Positions 20,996-28,515 of a DNA stretch of 28,652 nt are shown in pieces. The stretch's first letter is position 1. The number at the start of each line of letters is the position of its first letter. The notes beneath the pieces were generated by a model that did no database searches, had not been told where the DNA came from, and was given only the letters and a program-made list of their open reading frames with translations. Source of the stretch: JAGLQA01 sp023135565 (GTDB taxonomy: Bacteria; Acidobacteriota; Aminicenantia; UBA2199); NCBI GenBank assembly GCA_030639305.1, contig DAOWCY010000080.1:1-28652 (forward strand). The letters are read 5' to 3'. The translations under genes were made by a program, and so were the position numbers.

Positions 20996-23797
20996 TTAGC
21001 TGGCTTTTCTTCCGGCCTTCCTTTTCGATTTTTTGCTCATGGCTTCGTGAAGCACGGTGCTCATGTCTATGATCTTATAAGGCTTGGATACTGCGCCTAC
21101 AAAACCATACTCTTCATAATGCGCCATCACCGGGTCCGTGGAATAACCGCTGGAAACCACTGCCCTGACACCGGGATCGATTTCTAAAAGCCTCTCGATG
21201 GTCTCTTTGCCGCCCATTCCACCGGGTACGACCAGGTCCATAATCACCACTTCGAAAGGTTCGCCCGCCTGCCCGGCTGCTTCGTATAATTTTATGGCTT
21301 CCTCGCCGTCTTCAGCCGTTGTCACGGTGTAACCCATTTCTTGCAGCATATCACCCGTGGCTTCCAACACCATCTCCTCATCATCCATCAACAGTATTCT
21401 CCCGTGACCGGCAATTGTTCGCAAATCCTCTTTCTTTTTCTTTTTCTTCTTTTCCCCGGTGGCCGGTAAGTAAATATAAAAGGTCGTTCCTTTGCCCAAT
21501 TCAGATTCCACGGTGATCAAGCCACTGTGCTTTTTGACTATGGAATAAGCAGTGGAAAGCCCTAAACCGCTGCCCCTCTGCTTGGTAGAGAAAAAAGGAT
21601 CGAATATTTTCGTGTAATGTTCCCGCGGGATACCGACACCCTGGTCTTGCATTTCGATTTTTATATATTTCCCTTCTTTAAGGGGAGGTAAGTCGCCGGT
21701 TTTAAGGGATACATTATTTGCTCCTATGTAGATGGTCCCTCCTTGCGGCATGGCCTGGGAACCATTTAACACTAAGTTCTGGATCACCTGGCTTATTTGC
21801 CCTTCGTCTATTTCTACATCCCATAGACCGCCTGCGGCAGAGAAGTCACATCTCACATTGGAGCCGCTTAAGGCAAATTCCGCCGTGTCTTTGAGCAAAG
21901 CTGCAATGGAAGCAGGATTCTTAATCGGAGCGCCGCCCCGGGAAAAGGTCAACAACTGCTGGGTTAAGTCTTTTGCCCGTAAAACGGCTTTTTCCGCTTC
22001 ATTCATCCGGGACAGGGATTTGCCCTCCTTGCCGGCATAAATCTTCGACATGCCGATGTTAACCAGGATGGAGGATAAGATGTTATTAAAATCGTGGGCA
22101 ATACCTCCGGCAAGAAGTCCTAAGGATTCGAGTTTTTCGGCTTTTTGCAGTTCCTTGTCCATATTCTTGCGTTCCGTAACATCGCGTGCGGCGTGAACAG
22201 CGCCGCTTAATTTGCCCTTAGAGTCGTACATCGGCGATGCCGTGATGAGCAGATCTAAACCTAAACGATCATCATGAATTTCTACTGTGTGTTCCTGGCC
22301 GTCTTGCAGCATTTTGCTGTGGGGGCAGTAGCGCGGTGGATTACCTATATGATGAATAACCTTATAGCAGGGTTGACCTACAGCGTCCTCCGCGGAAATG
22401 CCTAATTTATCGGTTAATGCTTTGTTAACCCGGCGAATGGTGTGCTTTTTATCTAAGATAGTAATCATATCCGGTACGCTGTCGAAAGTCCGTTCCCATT
22501 CTTCCCTGGCGCGAACGATAGCCTCCGCCCATTTTTTACGTTCGCTGATGTCTTCCATGATGCCGTCGTGGGAAACGATGCGGCCCTTTTTATCGGCGAC
22601 GCCTTTGATGTTGAATGAACCCCAGAAAGTCGAACCGTCTTTACGCTTCAACCGGGCTTCAAAATCGGTGACGATGCCTTTCTTTTCCAATAAATCCAAC
22701 AGCTCTATGCGCTCTTTAGGATGTAAATAGAAGTCCGCTGCCGGGATTGTCAGCATCTCCTCTTCGGAAGAGCAGCCGAACATCCTGTACATTGCCGGGT
22801 TGGCCGACACGATTTTACCCCGCGGTGAAGAACGAAAAATACCCACCGGTATGTTGTCCTGCAGGCTGCGATACCGTTCTTCGCTGTTGCGCAGCTCTTT
22901 TTCTACCTGGAGACGGGCAATGACGCCGCCGATCTGGAGAGCAAAGGTTTCCAGCGCGTTCCGTTCAGCAGCGGGCATGGTTTCGTGGCTGTGAGAGGCA
23001 ATGTTCAAACAGGCGATCACATGGCCTTCGTGGAGTACCGGGACAACAGAAGTAAAACGCAAACCTTCATGACTGCGTACCGGGTCTTTCGTTTCAGGCA
23101 GCAGGTTATTGTAGTTGATGTAGACCGGTTTTCCTTTTTTGACTAATCGGGTGTTCGGCGCGTCGGCTTTAAAAAAAGAGGCGCTCTGCACGAACTCGGA
23201 CGATAGTCCCCTGGAATAGATAAGCTGCATATCGCCGGCAGTGCGGTCTATCAGGTAGATGCCGCCGGAATCCATCCCTGAAAGCGCGATGGCCGACTCT
23301 ACACAGATAGAAAGCGCTTCATCTAAGTTGGATGCGGCGCTGAGAAGCTGTACTAAATCGCGCTGCCGGCGGGTTAAATTTTCAGCTTCTTTATATTCGG
23401 TGATATCCTGCCAGGTGCTGAGGATGCGGGTTTTTTCTTCCCCTTCAAACTCGTCCAGCAGGGAAGCGTTGACGCGCAGGAATTTTGTCCCCTTTTTAGT
23501 ATCTATTTTGAAATCACAGCCGCGGCATTCTCCCTGGCGGTGAACTTTTTCTACCAGTTCCCGCCACTGCTGCTGCGCGCTACCGTCTAATTTTTCCAGC
23601 AAAGAAAAGAAATCGGCCTCTATAACTTCATGCAGCGATAAACCTAAAAGGGCGCAAAATGTATCATTGGCCAGGATGATCTCCCGGTTAACGTCGGTGA
23701 TGACAATACCGTCGAAGGATGTCGACAATAGTGCATCGAGAAACCCGGTTTCCTGTGCCCCGGGCTCAGCGGCATTTTCTTCGATTTTATTACTCAT
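20996..23797 (-). CDS. Hybrid sensor histidine kinase (PAS-GAF-PAS-PAS-HisKA-HATPase-REC)
   Basis: A 933-residue cytoplasmic kinase without membrane segments. Domains: PAS (18-135), GAF (145-300), PAS (305-425, ending MEDISERK), PAS (432-545, ending ARDVTERK), HisKA with phosphorylated H568 in GGIAHDFNN, HATPase (about 655-778) with QNLVLN, QDQGVGIP and GSGLGLS boxes, a poly-Lys linker (783-789) and a C-terminal REC with D854 in VVIMDLVVPGG and K905. The third PAS contains Cys and His (YCPHS) that might bind a ligand or metal. It should sense a soluble signal and pass phosphate from His to its own Asp. No linked output protein; ribosome site is weak and no upstream gene is called. Confidence 0.92.
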   Translation of the reverse strand: MSNKIEENAAEPGAQETGFLDALLSTSFDGIVITDVNREIILANDTFCALLGLSLHEVIEADFFSLLEKLDGSAQQQWRELVEKVHRQGECRGCDFKIDTKKGTKFLRVNASLLDEFEGEEKTRILSTWQDITEYKEAENLTRRQRDLVQLLSAASNLDEALSICVESAIALSGMDSGGIYLIDRTAGDMQLIYSRGLSSEFVQSASFFKADAPNTRLVKKGKPVYINYNNLLPETKDPVRSHEGLRFTSVVPVLHEGHVIACLNIASHSHETMPAAERNALETFALQIGGVIARLQVEKELRNSEERYRSLQDNIPVGIFRSSPRGKIVSANPAMYRMFGCSSEEEMLTIPAADFYLHPKERIELLDLLEKKGIVTDFEARLKRKDGSTFWGSFNIKGVADKKGRIVSHDGIMEDISERKKWAEAIVRAREEWERTFDSVPDMITILDKKHTIRRVNKALTDKLGISAEDAVGQPCYKVIHHIGNPPRYCPHSKMLQDGQEHTVEIHDDRLGLDLLITASPMYDSKGKLSGAVHAARDVTERKNMDKELQKAEKLESLGLLAGGIAHDFNNILSSILVNIGMSKIYAGKEGKSLSRMNEAEKAVLRAKDLTQQLLTFSRGGAPIKNPASIAALLKDTAEFALSGSNVRCDFSAAGGLWDVEIDEGQISQVIQNLVLNGSQAMPQGGTIYIGANNVSLKTGDLPPLKEGKYIKIEMQDQGVGIPREHYTKIFDPFFSTKQRGSGLGLSTAYSIVKKHSGLITVESELGKGTTFYIYLPATGEKKKKKKKEDLRTIAGHGRILLMDDEEMVLEATGDMLQEMGYTVTTAEDGEEAIKLYEAAGQAGEPFEVVIMDLVVPGGMGGKETIERLLEIDPGVRAVVSSGYSTDPVMAHYEEYGFVGAVSKPYKIIDMSTVLHEAMSKKSKRKAGRKAS

Positions 23798-23978
23798 AGA
23801 GTATTTTTCTTTTCTTCCGGCCCCGTACTATATGCTGCTTTACTGTTTCTTTTTGTAATGCTGCCCGGAGCCGGGTAATTTTGGTCATGTTCTTCGAGAA
23901 CCACCTGTTATATACATGGATTAAAGCCTCTGGCCATTCCTGGCGATGAAATTTTAAATTTCCCGGTAATGATGATGT

Positions 23979-24072
23979 CGTAAAAAGTCTAAAATAGAGG
24001 ATGCTAAAAATGAAGACTGCCGATAACAAAGGGTCTTCAAAATTGGGCCTTGCTCAAAAAAGACTTTTTACG
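23979..24072. repeat. Nested inverted-repeat element
   Basis: Outer arms CGTAAAAAGTCT (23979-23990) and AGACTTTTTACG (24061-24072) are perfect complements; the flanks are also partly complementary. Inside, TGAAGAC (24011-24017) pairs with GTCTTCA (24033-24039). The layout suits a small MITE-like element or a stem-loop RNA. It lies in the 547-base gap between the divergent hybrid kinase and regulator genes. Confidence 0.6.
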
Positions 24073-24170
24073 GTACCATCAGTAATAATAAAACATAAAC
24101 AAGAAAAAAACAACCCCTAAGAGAATTTTTTTTCCGGTGCGGTGCGGCGCCTTCGATTAGTCGCAAAACA

Positions 24171-24199
24171 TTGACACATACGAGATGCTGTTGTAAAAT
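24171..24199 (+). promoter_or_regulatory. Promoter of the regulator-kinase operon
   Basis: -35 TTGACA (24171-24176), 17-base spacer, -10 TAAAAT (24194-24199). Transcription would start near 24206, leaving a leader of about 140 bases. Confidence 0.7.
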
Positions 24200-24224
24200 A
24201 TAGCAATGAAGTTTAAAAAGTTAA

Positions 24225-24280
24225 GCGTTGTTCAAGATTTTGCCCGGAACGCGAACCCACCTAACCGTGGGAAACTTGAA
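24225..24280 (+). ncRNA. Candidate pseudoknotted leader RNA (possible riboswitch or regulator)
   Basis: Within the mRNA leader, GCGTT (24225-24229) can pair with AACGC (24248-24252), TTCAAG (24231-24236) with CTTGAA (24275-24280), and CCCAC (24256-24260) with GTGGG (24267-24271) around CTAACC. The first two pairings cross, giving an H-type pseudoknot with an inserted hairpin; or they are alternatives. It matches no riboswitch class that I know. The start codon is 65 bases downstream. Confidence 0.4.
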
Positions 24281-24344
24281 TTATATATAACATATTATTC
24301 ATTACCGCCATGGCATGGCTTAATGAAAAGAAGAGAACAAAAAA

Positions 24345-25520
24345 ATGGCAAAAAGATTATTGTTGGTTGATGACGAAAAATTATTTTTACAAAGTCTTAA
24401 AGAGGGGCTGGACCCCCTGGCCGATATCTTTAAGACCGATATTTGTTATTCCGTGAACGAAGCGATCAAGAATGTATTATCCAGGGAATATGATATTATC
24501 GTTACGGATTTGAGAATGCCGCAGAAAAGCGGTATAGACCTGTTGATATTTTTGAAGGAGATCAAATTTTCCGGTAAATTAATGGTGATGTCGGCCTATA
24601 ATACGGTAGACAATATCAAGCGCATAAGGTCTTTAGGAAATATCGATATTTTTTCCAAACCTTTTAATGTCGAATGGTTCAAACGGAAGCTGATCGATCT
24701 CTTTAGTAAAGAAGAAGAGGTGCTGTTCGAATCGATAGATTTAATGGCTGTTATGCAGGTGGTCAACTTAGAACGTAAAACTTCAGCGGTACAGATCGAT
24801 ATTAATGGGGAGACAGGTTTTATCTATTTCCAGGAAGGTGAGATCATCAGCGCGGAATTCGCCGGGATACGGGACGAAGAAGCGATCATGAAGGTAATGA
24901 GTTTGAATAAAGGCTCTATATCCATAAAGAAATTACAGAATAAGGTAAAAAAGACCATGGGCACCCCCTTCGTGGCGTTGATAATGGACCTGTTCAGGAA
25001 AATGGATGAACATAGGAAAAAGCAGGGAGATATCCCGGCAGGAGAAAAAAAAGAAAAAATAAAAATCGATGTGGCAAAAGCGCCTATAGAAAATAAACCC
25101 GGGGACAAAACAACGGTTAAACCGGGAGACCATGCAGCGAATGAGATGGGGCATAATACCGCTGTGAGAAAAAAATTAGCCATCCTAAAAGAAGTATCCG
25201 GGTATTTGGCGGCAGGTGTTTTTACTTCCCAGGGTGAAATGCTGGAAGGCGAAGGCAAAGCCGCCGGTTTAGATATGGCAGCCGCCGGTACCCTAATTCA
25301 CGATACGCTGCTGTACACCCAGAACATGTCCCGGGAAGCGGGATTTGGCGAAGCCGACATGATCCAGGTGGACACCGGGTTGGGATTTATTTTCTGCAAG
25401 TGTTTCGATGATGGTAAGAGACATTTTCATACGGTTTTGATTATTAAAAGAAAGGGCAATGTAGCCATGGCCAAGATGAAACTGATAAAAACAGTAGAAG
25501 AATTGGTAAGTGAGTTTTAA
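24345..25520 (+). CDS. Response regulator: REC, DUF4388 and Roadblock/LC7 domains
   Basis: A 391-residue protein. REC domain 1-120 with DD at 9-10, phosphoacceptor D55 in IIVTDLRMP, and the SKPF Lys. Residues ~122-215 (SIDLMAVMQVVNLERKTSAV, then GFIYFQEGEIISAEF) are a DUF4388 (PATAN-like) domain, usually a protein-interaction output. A Lys/Pro-rich linker follows (218-270). The C-terminal ~115 residues resemble a Roadblock/LC7 domain, the class that acts as regulator or GAP of MglA-type GTPases. A plausible role is to link phosphorylation to the GTPase at 15419. Followed by a histidine kinase gene 2 bases later, hence a two-component operon. Weak ribosome site (GAAGAG). Confidence 0.85.
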   Translation: MAKRLLLVDDEKLFLQSLKEGLDPLADIFKTDICYSVNEAIKNVLSREYDIIVTDLRMPQKSGIDLLIFLKEIKFSGKLMVMSAYNTVDNIKRIRSLGNIDIFSKPFNVEWFKRKLIDLFSKEEEVLFESIDLMAVMQVVNLERKTSAVQIDINGETGFIYFQEGEIISAEFAGIRDEEAIMKVMSLNKGSISIKKLQNKVKKTMGTPFVALIMDLFRKMDEHRKKQGDIPAGEKKEKIKIDVAKAPIENKPGDKTTVKPGDHAANEMGHNTAVRKKLAILKEVSGYLAAGVFTSQGEMLEGEGKAAGLDMAAAGTLIHDTLLYTQNMSREAGFGEADMIQVDTGLGFIFCKCFDDGKRHFHTVLIIKRKGNVAMAKMKLIKTVEELVSEF

Positions 25521-25522
25521 TA

Positions 25523-26548
25523 TTGATACGGAAATTTGATCGATACACTTTTTCTCTCCTTTGTGAGATGTTTAATAAGATAGAGACCGGTATATTGTTG
25601 ATAAACAACGAATTGGGGCGGGATGTTTCCTGCAACAGCCATTTTACAATCATGGCTGAAGGGAAGGAACAAGCACTGCTGGACGGTATCTTAAAATATA
25701 TAGTGGAGCAGAAGGAACAGCGGATACGCAGTGATATAGAATTCCCGGACGGTTCTTGTATAAGTTACGCAGTTTACGGAACGCCATCCGGCAGTTACAT
25801 CGTATTCCTCAATGACATATCTCAAAAAAAGATATATATCGAAAGTAAGGAAGAGGGTCTTTTTTATGATAGGCTGTTGAGTTTTATTGCCGAGGTGGTC
25901 CATGAGGTCGGCAACCCGTTGACTATTATATCCACTACCCTGCAGGTATTGTTAGGCAGCTTATCTTCCTGGGATGATACCAAGAAAGGCCAGTATATAG
26001 AGCGGGCAATCAACGAGATCGACAGGTTGTGCAATTATTTAGACAGGATGCGTGATTTTTCCACGGTTGTTAGACCGGAAAAAAGATCCTTTAATTTAAA
26101 GACTTTAATAGAAAAAATAGTATCTCAAAACACTGCCATGTTCGAAAGTAAGGCTATATCCGTGCAATGTTTTATAGATAATAATATAGAGATTTTTATA
26201 GATGATGATATATTTTACCAGATAATGCTCAACCTGTTGTTGAATTCAGTGGATGCCGTGCCGGAGCAGCGCGGCAAGATTTGCATCGAAGTGGAAAACG
26301 TCAGCAAACTTTTTGTAAAGATTTTTTTTAAGAACAATGGCCCGCCTATTTCCGATGATCTCAGGGAAAAAATATTCATGCCCTTTTTTTCCACCAAAAA
26401 AAAGGGGCGAGGCATAGGTTTAGCGCTCTCTTTAAAGCGGATGATCCTGATGGGCGGCAGCATGAAGGTTGAGCCGCCTGAAGGGGAATGGGGAGCGAAA
26501 TTTGCGCTTTATCTTCCGGTTCCCGGGTCTGTGGAGCCTGCTGAGTGA
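25523..26548 (+). CDS. Sensor histidine kinase, soluble, paired with the upstream regulator
   Basis: A 341-residue kinase. The TTG at 25523 lies two bases after the regulator stop, so translation is probably coupled; the first in-frame ATG is 15 codons later. Residues 1-100 look like a degenerate PAS domain (GILLINNELGRD...IVFLNDIS). H127 in EVVHEVGNPLTIIS is the phosphorylated His; the ATPase domain shows MLNLLLNSVDAV (N-box), KNNGPPISDDLREKIF, FFSTKKKGRGIGLALS. There are no membrane segments. It is the likely phosphodonor for the REC-DUF4388-Roadblock protein. Confidence 0.9.
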   Translation: MIRKFDRYTFSLLCEMFNKIETGILLINNELGRDVSCNSHFTIMAEGKEQALLDGILKYIVEQKEQRIRSDIEFPDGSCISYAVYGTPSGSYIVFLNDISQKKIYIESKEEGLFYDRLLSFIAEVVHEVGNPLTIISTTLQVLLGSLSSWDDTKKGQYIERAINEIDRLCNYLDRMRDFSTVVRPEKRSFNLKTLIEKIVSQNTAMFESKAISVQCFIDNNIEIFIDDDIFYQIMLNLLLNSVDAVPEQRGKICIEVENVSKLFVKIFFKNNGPPISDDLREKIFMPFFSTKKKGRGIGLALSLKRMILMGGSMKVEPPEGEWGAKFALYLPVPGSVEPAE

Positions 26549-26601
26549 GTCGATGCTTCTTAGTTTTGGTTGGCGCAGACCGGGGCAAAATTAGAAAATA
26601 G

Positions 26602-26630
26602 TTGACATTTGCAGCGGTTTCTATTATATT
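26602..26630 (+). promoter_or_regulatory. Promoter of the small antitoxin-like gene
   Basis: -35 TTGACA (26602-26607), 17-base spacer, -10 TATATT (26625-26630), 44 bases before the start codon. Confidence 0.7.
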
Positions 26631-26674
26631 TAGTGTGTGAAAGATGCCATAATTTTGAATTATGGAGGTACGAA

Positions 26675-26983
26675 ATGTTAAATTTGAGCGTTGAATTACA
26701 ACCTAAGACAGAGCAGAAGATAAAGAAGATATTAGACCAGCATTCGGACAAGGAGGTCTTTTTCCAGGAGAGTATAGAAAGCCAGGTAAATGAATTAAAG
26801 AATGGAATCATCAATATCGAAATAGATTTAAAAGAATTTGAGCACAGGTATCAACTCTCGAGCTGTGAATTCTACCGGCAGTTTAAAGAGGGTGAATTGG
26901 GGGATGAAGAAGATTTTATCACCTGGGCCGGTATTTACGAGATGCAGTTAGAGAATAAGAAAAAGAAACTGTTGACCAAATAG
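26675..26983 (+). CDS. Antitoxin-like small protein, no toxin adjacent
   Basis: A 102-residue acidic, helical protein. The ATG at 26675 has a GGAGG ribosome site; a longer frame from 26609 would begin inside the promoter. The start LNLSVELQPKTEQKIKKIL is of the RHH-antitoxin kind, and the later part (LKEFEHRYQLSSCEFYRQFK, then EGELGDEEDFITWAGIYE) resembles a family commonly encoded just before a DUF6516/TumE-type toxin. No such toxin follows: the next 130 bases hold no gene. Its own promoter is close to consensus. Function as an orphan antitoxin is inference. Confidence 0.6.
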   Translation: MLNLSVELQPKTEQKIKKILDQHSDKEVFFQESIESQVNELKNGIINIEIDLKEFEHRYQLSSCEFYRQFKEGELGDEEDFITWAGIYEMQLENKKKKLLTK

Positions 26984-27115
26984 TCTGGTTATCATATAGG
27001 TGTTTTTTTGGTATCATAGGTCTCATGTACTGTTTCCGGCAGTGTTATGGTCCAATAAGTTTTACGTTTTTTACAACCAGCGGTATGTCTGTGAAACTGC
27101 GCATGAATTACTCAA

Positions 27116-27325
27116 TTAAAAAAAAATCGAATATTCTCCAGGAATAACCGGCCCGGCGAAAGTTATGTAAACATTCTTTATCCCGCTTTTGAGAAGTTTC
27201 TTATCGAATTCCCGGCGATTCTTTTGGTGAAGTAATACATTACCTTCCGGGTTTTCCGACTCTTTGGATACCTGGAATGCAATCCACTCTCCGTGGTATT
27301 TTTTTTTCGCTTCCTCAAGCCTCAT
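27116..27325 (-). CDS. Small DUF5678-like protein
   Basis: A 69-residue protein with a GGAG ribosome site. The pattern AKKKYHGEWIAFQV...GNVLLH...YITFAGPVIPGEYSIFF resembles DUF5678-type small proteins, in which a strand with G-x-W-V/I-A is followed by a loop and a final hydrophobic strand. Function unknown; relatives often lie beside toxin-antitoxin or protease genes. Nothing obvious is coupled to it here. The family label is by resemblance. Confidence 0.5.
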   Translation of the reverse strand: MRLEEAKKKYHGEWIAFQVSKESENPEGNVLLHQKNRREFDKKLLKSGIKNVYITFAGPVIPGEYSIFF

Positions 27326-27424
27326 ATTTTACTCCTAATTAATTTATCAATAATATTATAGCATAAAAGTCATTTTTTTCAACCGATCGGATGGCGTTTG
27401 AAAGTGATAAAAAACAGTGGATGC

Positions 27425-27742
27425 CTAAATAGCCGCCACCTGCGAGACATGACTATCCCGGCGTATTTTCTGGTAATCGATCTTATGATCCTGCAAGGTG
27501 TCGAACATGTCTACGGCATTCCGGGCATTAAGCCAGAACTCGGGAGTGGTGTCAAAGTATGCGGCTAACCGGAATGCTGTGTCCGTAGTAATCGCTCTCC
27601 TGCCCTGGATGATTTCGTTAATCCGGCTGTATGATACACCAAGATGCACCGCCAGGGAGTTCCGAGAAATACCAAGGGGTTTCATAAATTCCTCTAACAA
27701 AATCTCCCCGGGCAAAGTGGGCCGTTCTACTATCTCAAACAT
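27425..27742 (-). CDS. higA: HigA-type antitoxin / HTH regulator
   Basis: A 105-residue protein of the HigA (VapI) family: RPTLPGEILLEEFMKPLGIS at the start is diagnostic, then the Xre-type helix-turn-helix (about 25-52, LAVHLGVSYSRINEIIQGRR) and TTPEFWLNARNAVDMF. HigA normally follows higB, and together they form a toxin-antitoxin pair. Here the upstream gene, 8 bases away, is instead an Xre regulator and no HigB-like RelE-fold ORF is present, so it is an orphan, possibly a plain transcription regulator. Confidence 0.85.
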   Translation of the reverse strand: MFEIVERPTLPGEILLEEFMKPLGISRNSLAVHLGVSYSRINEIIQGRRAITTDTAFRLAAYFDTTPEFWLNARNAVDMFDTLQDHKIDYQKIRRDSHVSQVAAI

Positions 27743-27750
27743 AACTACAC

Positions 27751-28161
27751 CTAATCTTTTTCGATTTCGGAGAACTCCATGATCTCCGGGTTCAGGTTTT
27801 TCATTTTGTAAAAATAACTGAGCATCCCATAACGAACCGCGGGCACCCGGAGCATAATATCAAAAATCTCTCCAATATTATCCGGCAATTCTTCCCGGTC
27901 AACTCCCGCTTCCTGCTGCGCTTTGCCCGCAAAAAACATAGGCCCCTTTTCGGCAATCAGCCAATCCAATGATATATCGAAATTATTCGCCAACATTTTT
28001 ATACTTTCCAGGTTGGGAAAGGCATCCCCGCGTTCGTAATTGGCAATACTGGGCCGCGCTGCGCCCATATTGGCGCCCATCTTCTCCTGGGAAAACCCTA
28101 AAGCGTCCCGCATCTTCTTAAACCTTATACTGATCTCTTTTCGCAATTCTTTTTCGCTCAT
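27751..28161 (-). CDS. Xre-family HTH transcriptional regulator
   Basis: A 136-residue protein with an AGGAGG ribosome site. Residues ~8-68 are a Cro/CI-type helix-turn-helix (IRFKKMRDALGFSQEKMGAN, then SIANYERGDAFPNLESIKML). The remainder is short and helical, without a known effector domain. It precedes higA by 8 bases and is probably cotranscribed. Directly upstream (from about 73 bases before the start) lies a long array of 21-bp repeats that contains palindromic CTGTATACAG sites, a natural candidate for its operators. Confidence 0.85.
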   Translation of the reverse strand: MSEKELRKEISIRFKKMRDALGFSQEKMGANMGAARPSIANYERGDAFPNLESIKMLANNFDISLDWLIAEKGPMFFAGKAQQEAGVDREELPDNIGEIFDIMLRVPAVRYGMLSYFYKMKNLNPEIMEFSEIEKD

Positions 28162-28233
28162 TTAAAAGCCTCCTGCTTCGAATAAAACTTAAAACTCTTA
28201 TACGAAAGAAATAAAGGGAAAGTTTCAAAAAAA

Positions 28234-28515
28234 TGTTCTCTTTGCATTACAAATACCCTGTTTTTTGGTTAAATTGTTCAATGTCTTGACGTAAATGTTC
28301 TGTCTGCATACAGGAATGTTCTATCTGTATACAGGGTTGTTCTTTCTGTTTACGGGATTGTTCTGTTTATATACAGGGTTGTTCTATCAGTATACGAAAC
28401 TGTTCTATGTCTCGATGTAATTGTTCAAGCCCTGGACAAAATGTTCTTTTCGCATAGGGAATTGTTCTATATCGTGATAGGGCTGTTCACCCTCATGATG
28501 AAATTGTTCTCTTTA
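28234..28515. repeat. Degenerate tandem array with 21-bp period and invariant TGTTC
   Basis: TGTTC begins at 28275, 28296, 28317, 28338, 28359, 28380, 28401, 28422, 28442, 28463, 28484 and 28505: steps of 21 bases with a single step of 20. A further TGTTC at 28234 and TGTTT at 28259 are off-step. The consensus is close to TTGTTCTATCTGTATACAGG. The best units hold the palindrome CTGTATACAG. Read on the minus strand, TGTTC gives Glu-Gln or Glu-His at the head of a heptapeptide, but one unit has an in-frame TAA and the 20-base unit shifts the frame, so no gene is called. Confidence 0.9.

Noticed and set aside
23790..24029. 79-codon minus-strand frame overlapping the start of the hybrid kinase
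   Set aside because: It starts inside the inverted-repeat element, has no ribosome site and no family resemblance that I can defend.
24206..24350. Leader peptide ORF beginning at the ATG near 24206
   Set aside because: It would start about at the transcription start, has no ribosome site, and overlaps the structured leader.
28275..28510. CRISPR array
   Set aside because: The period is 21 bases with only 5 invariant positions, and there are no conserved 25-40 base repeats, unique spacers or cas genes.
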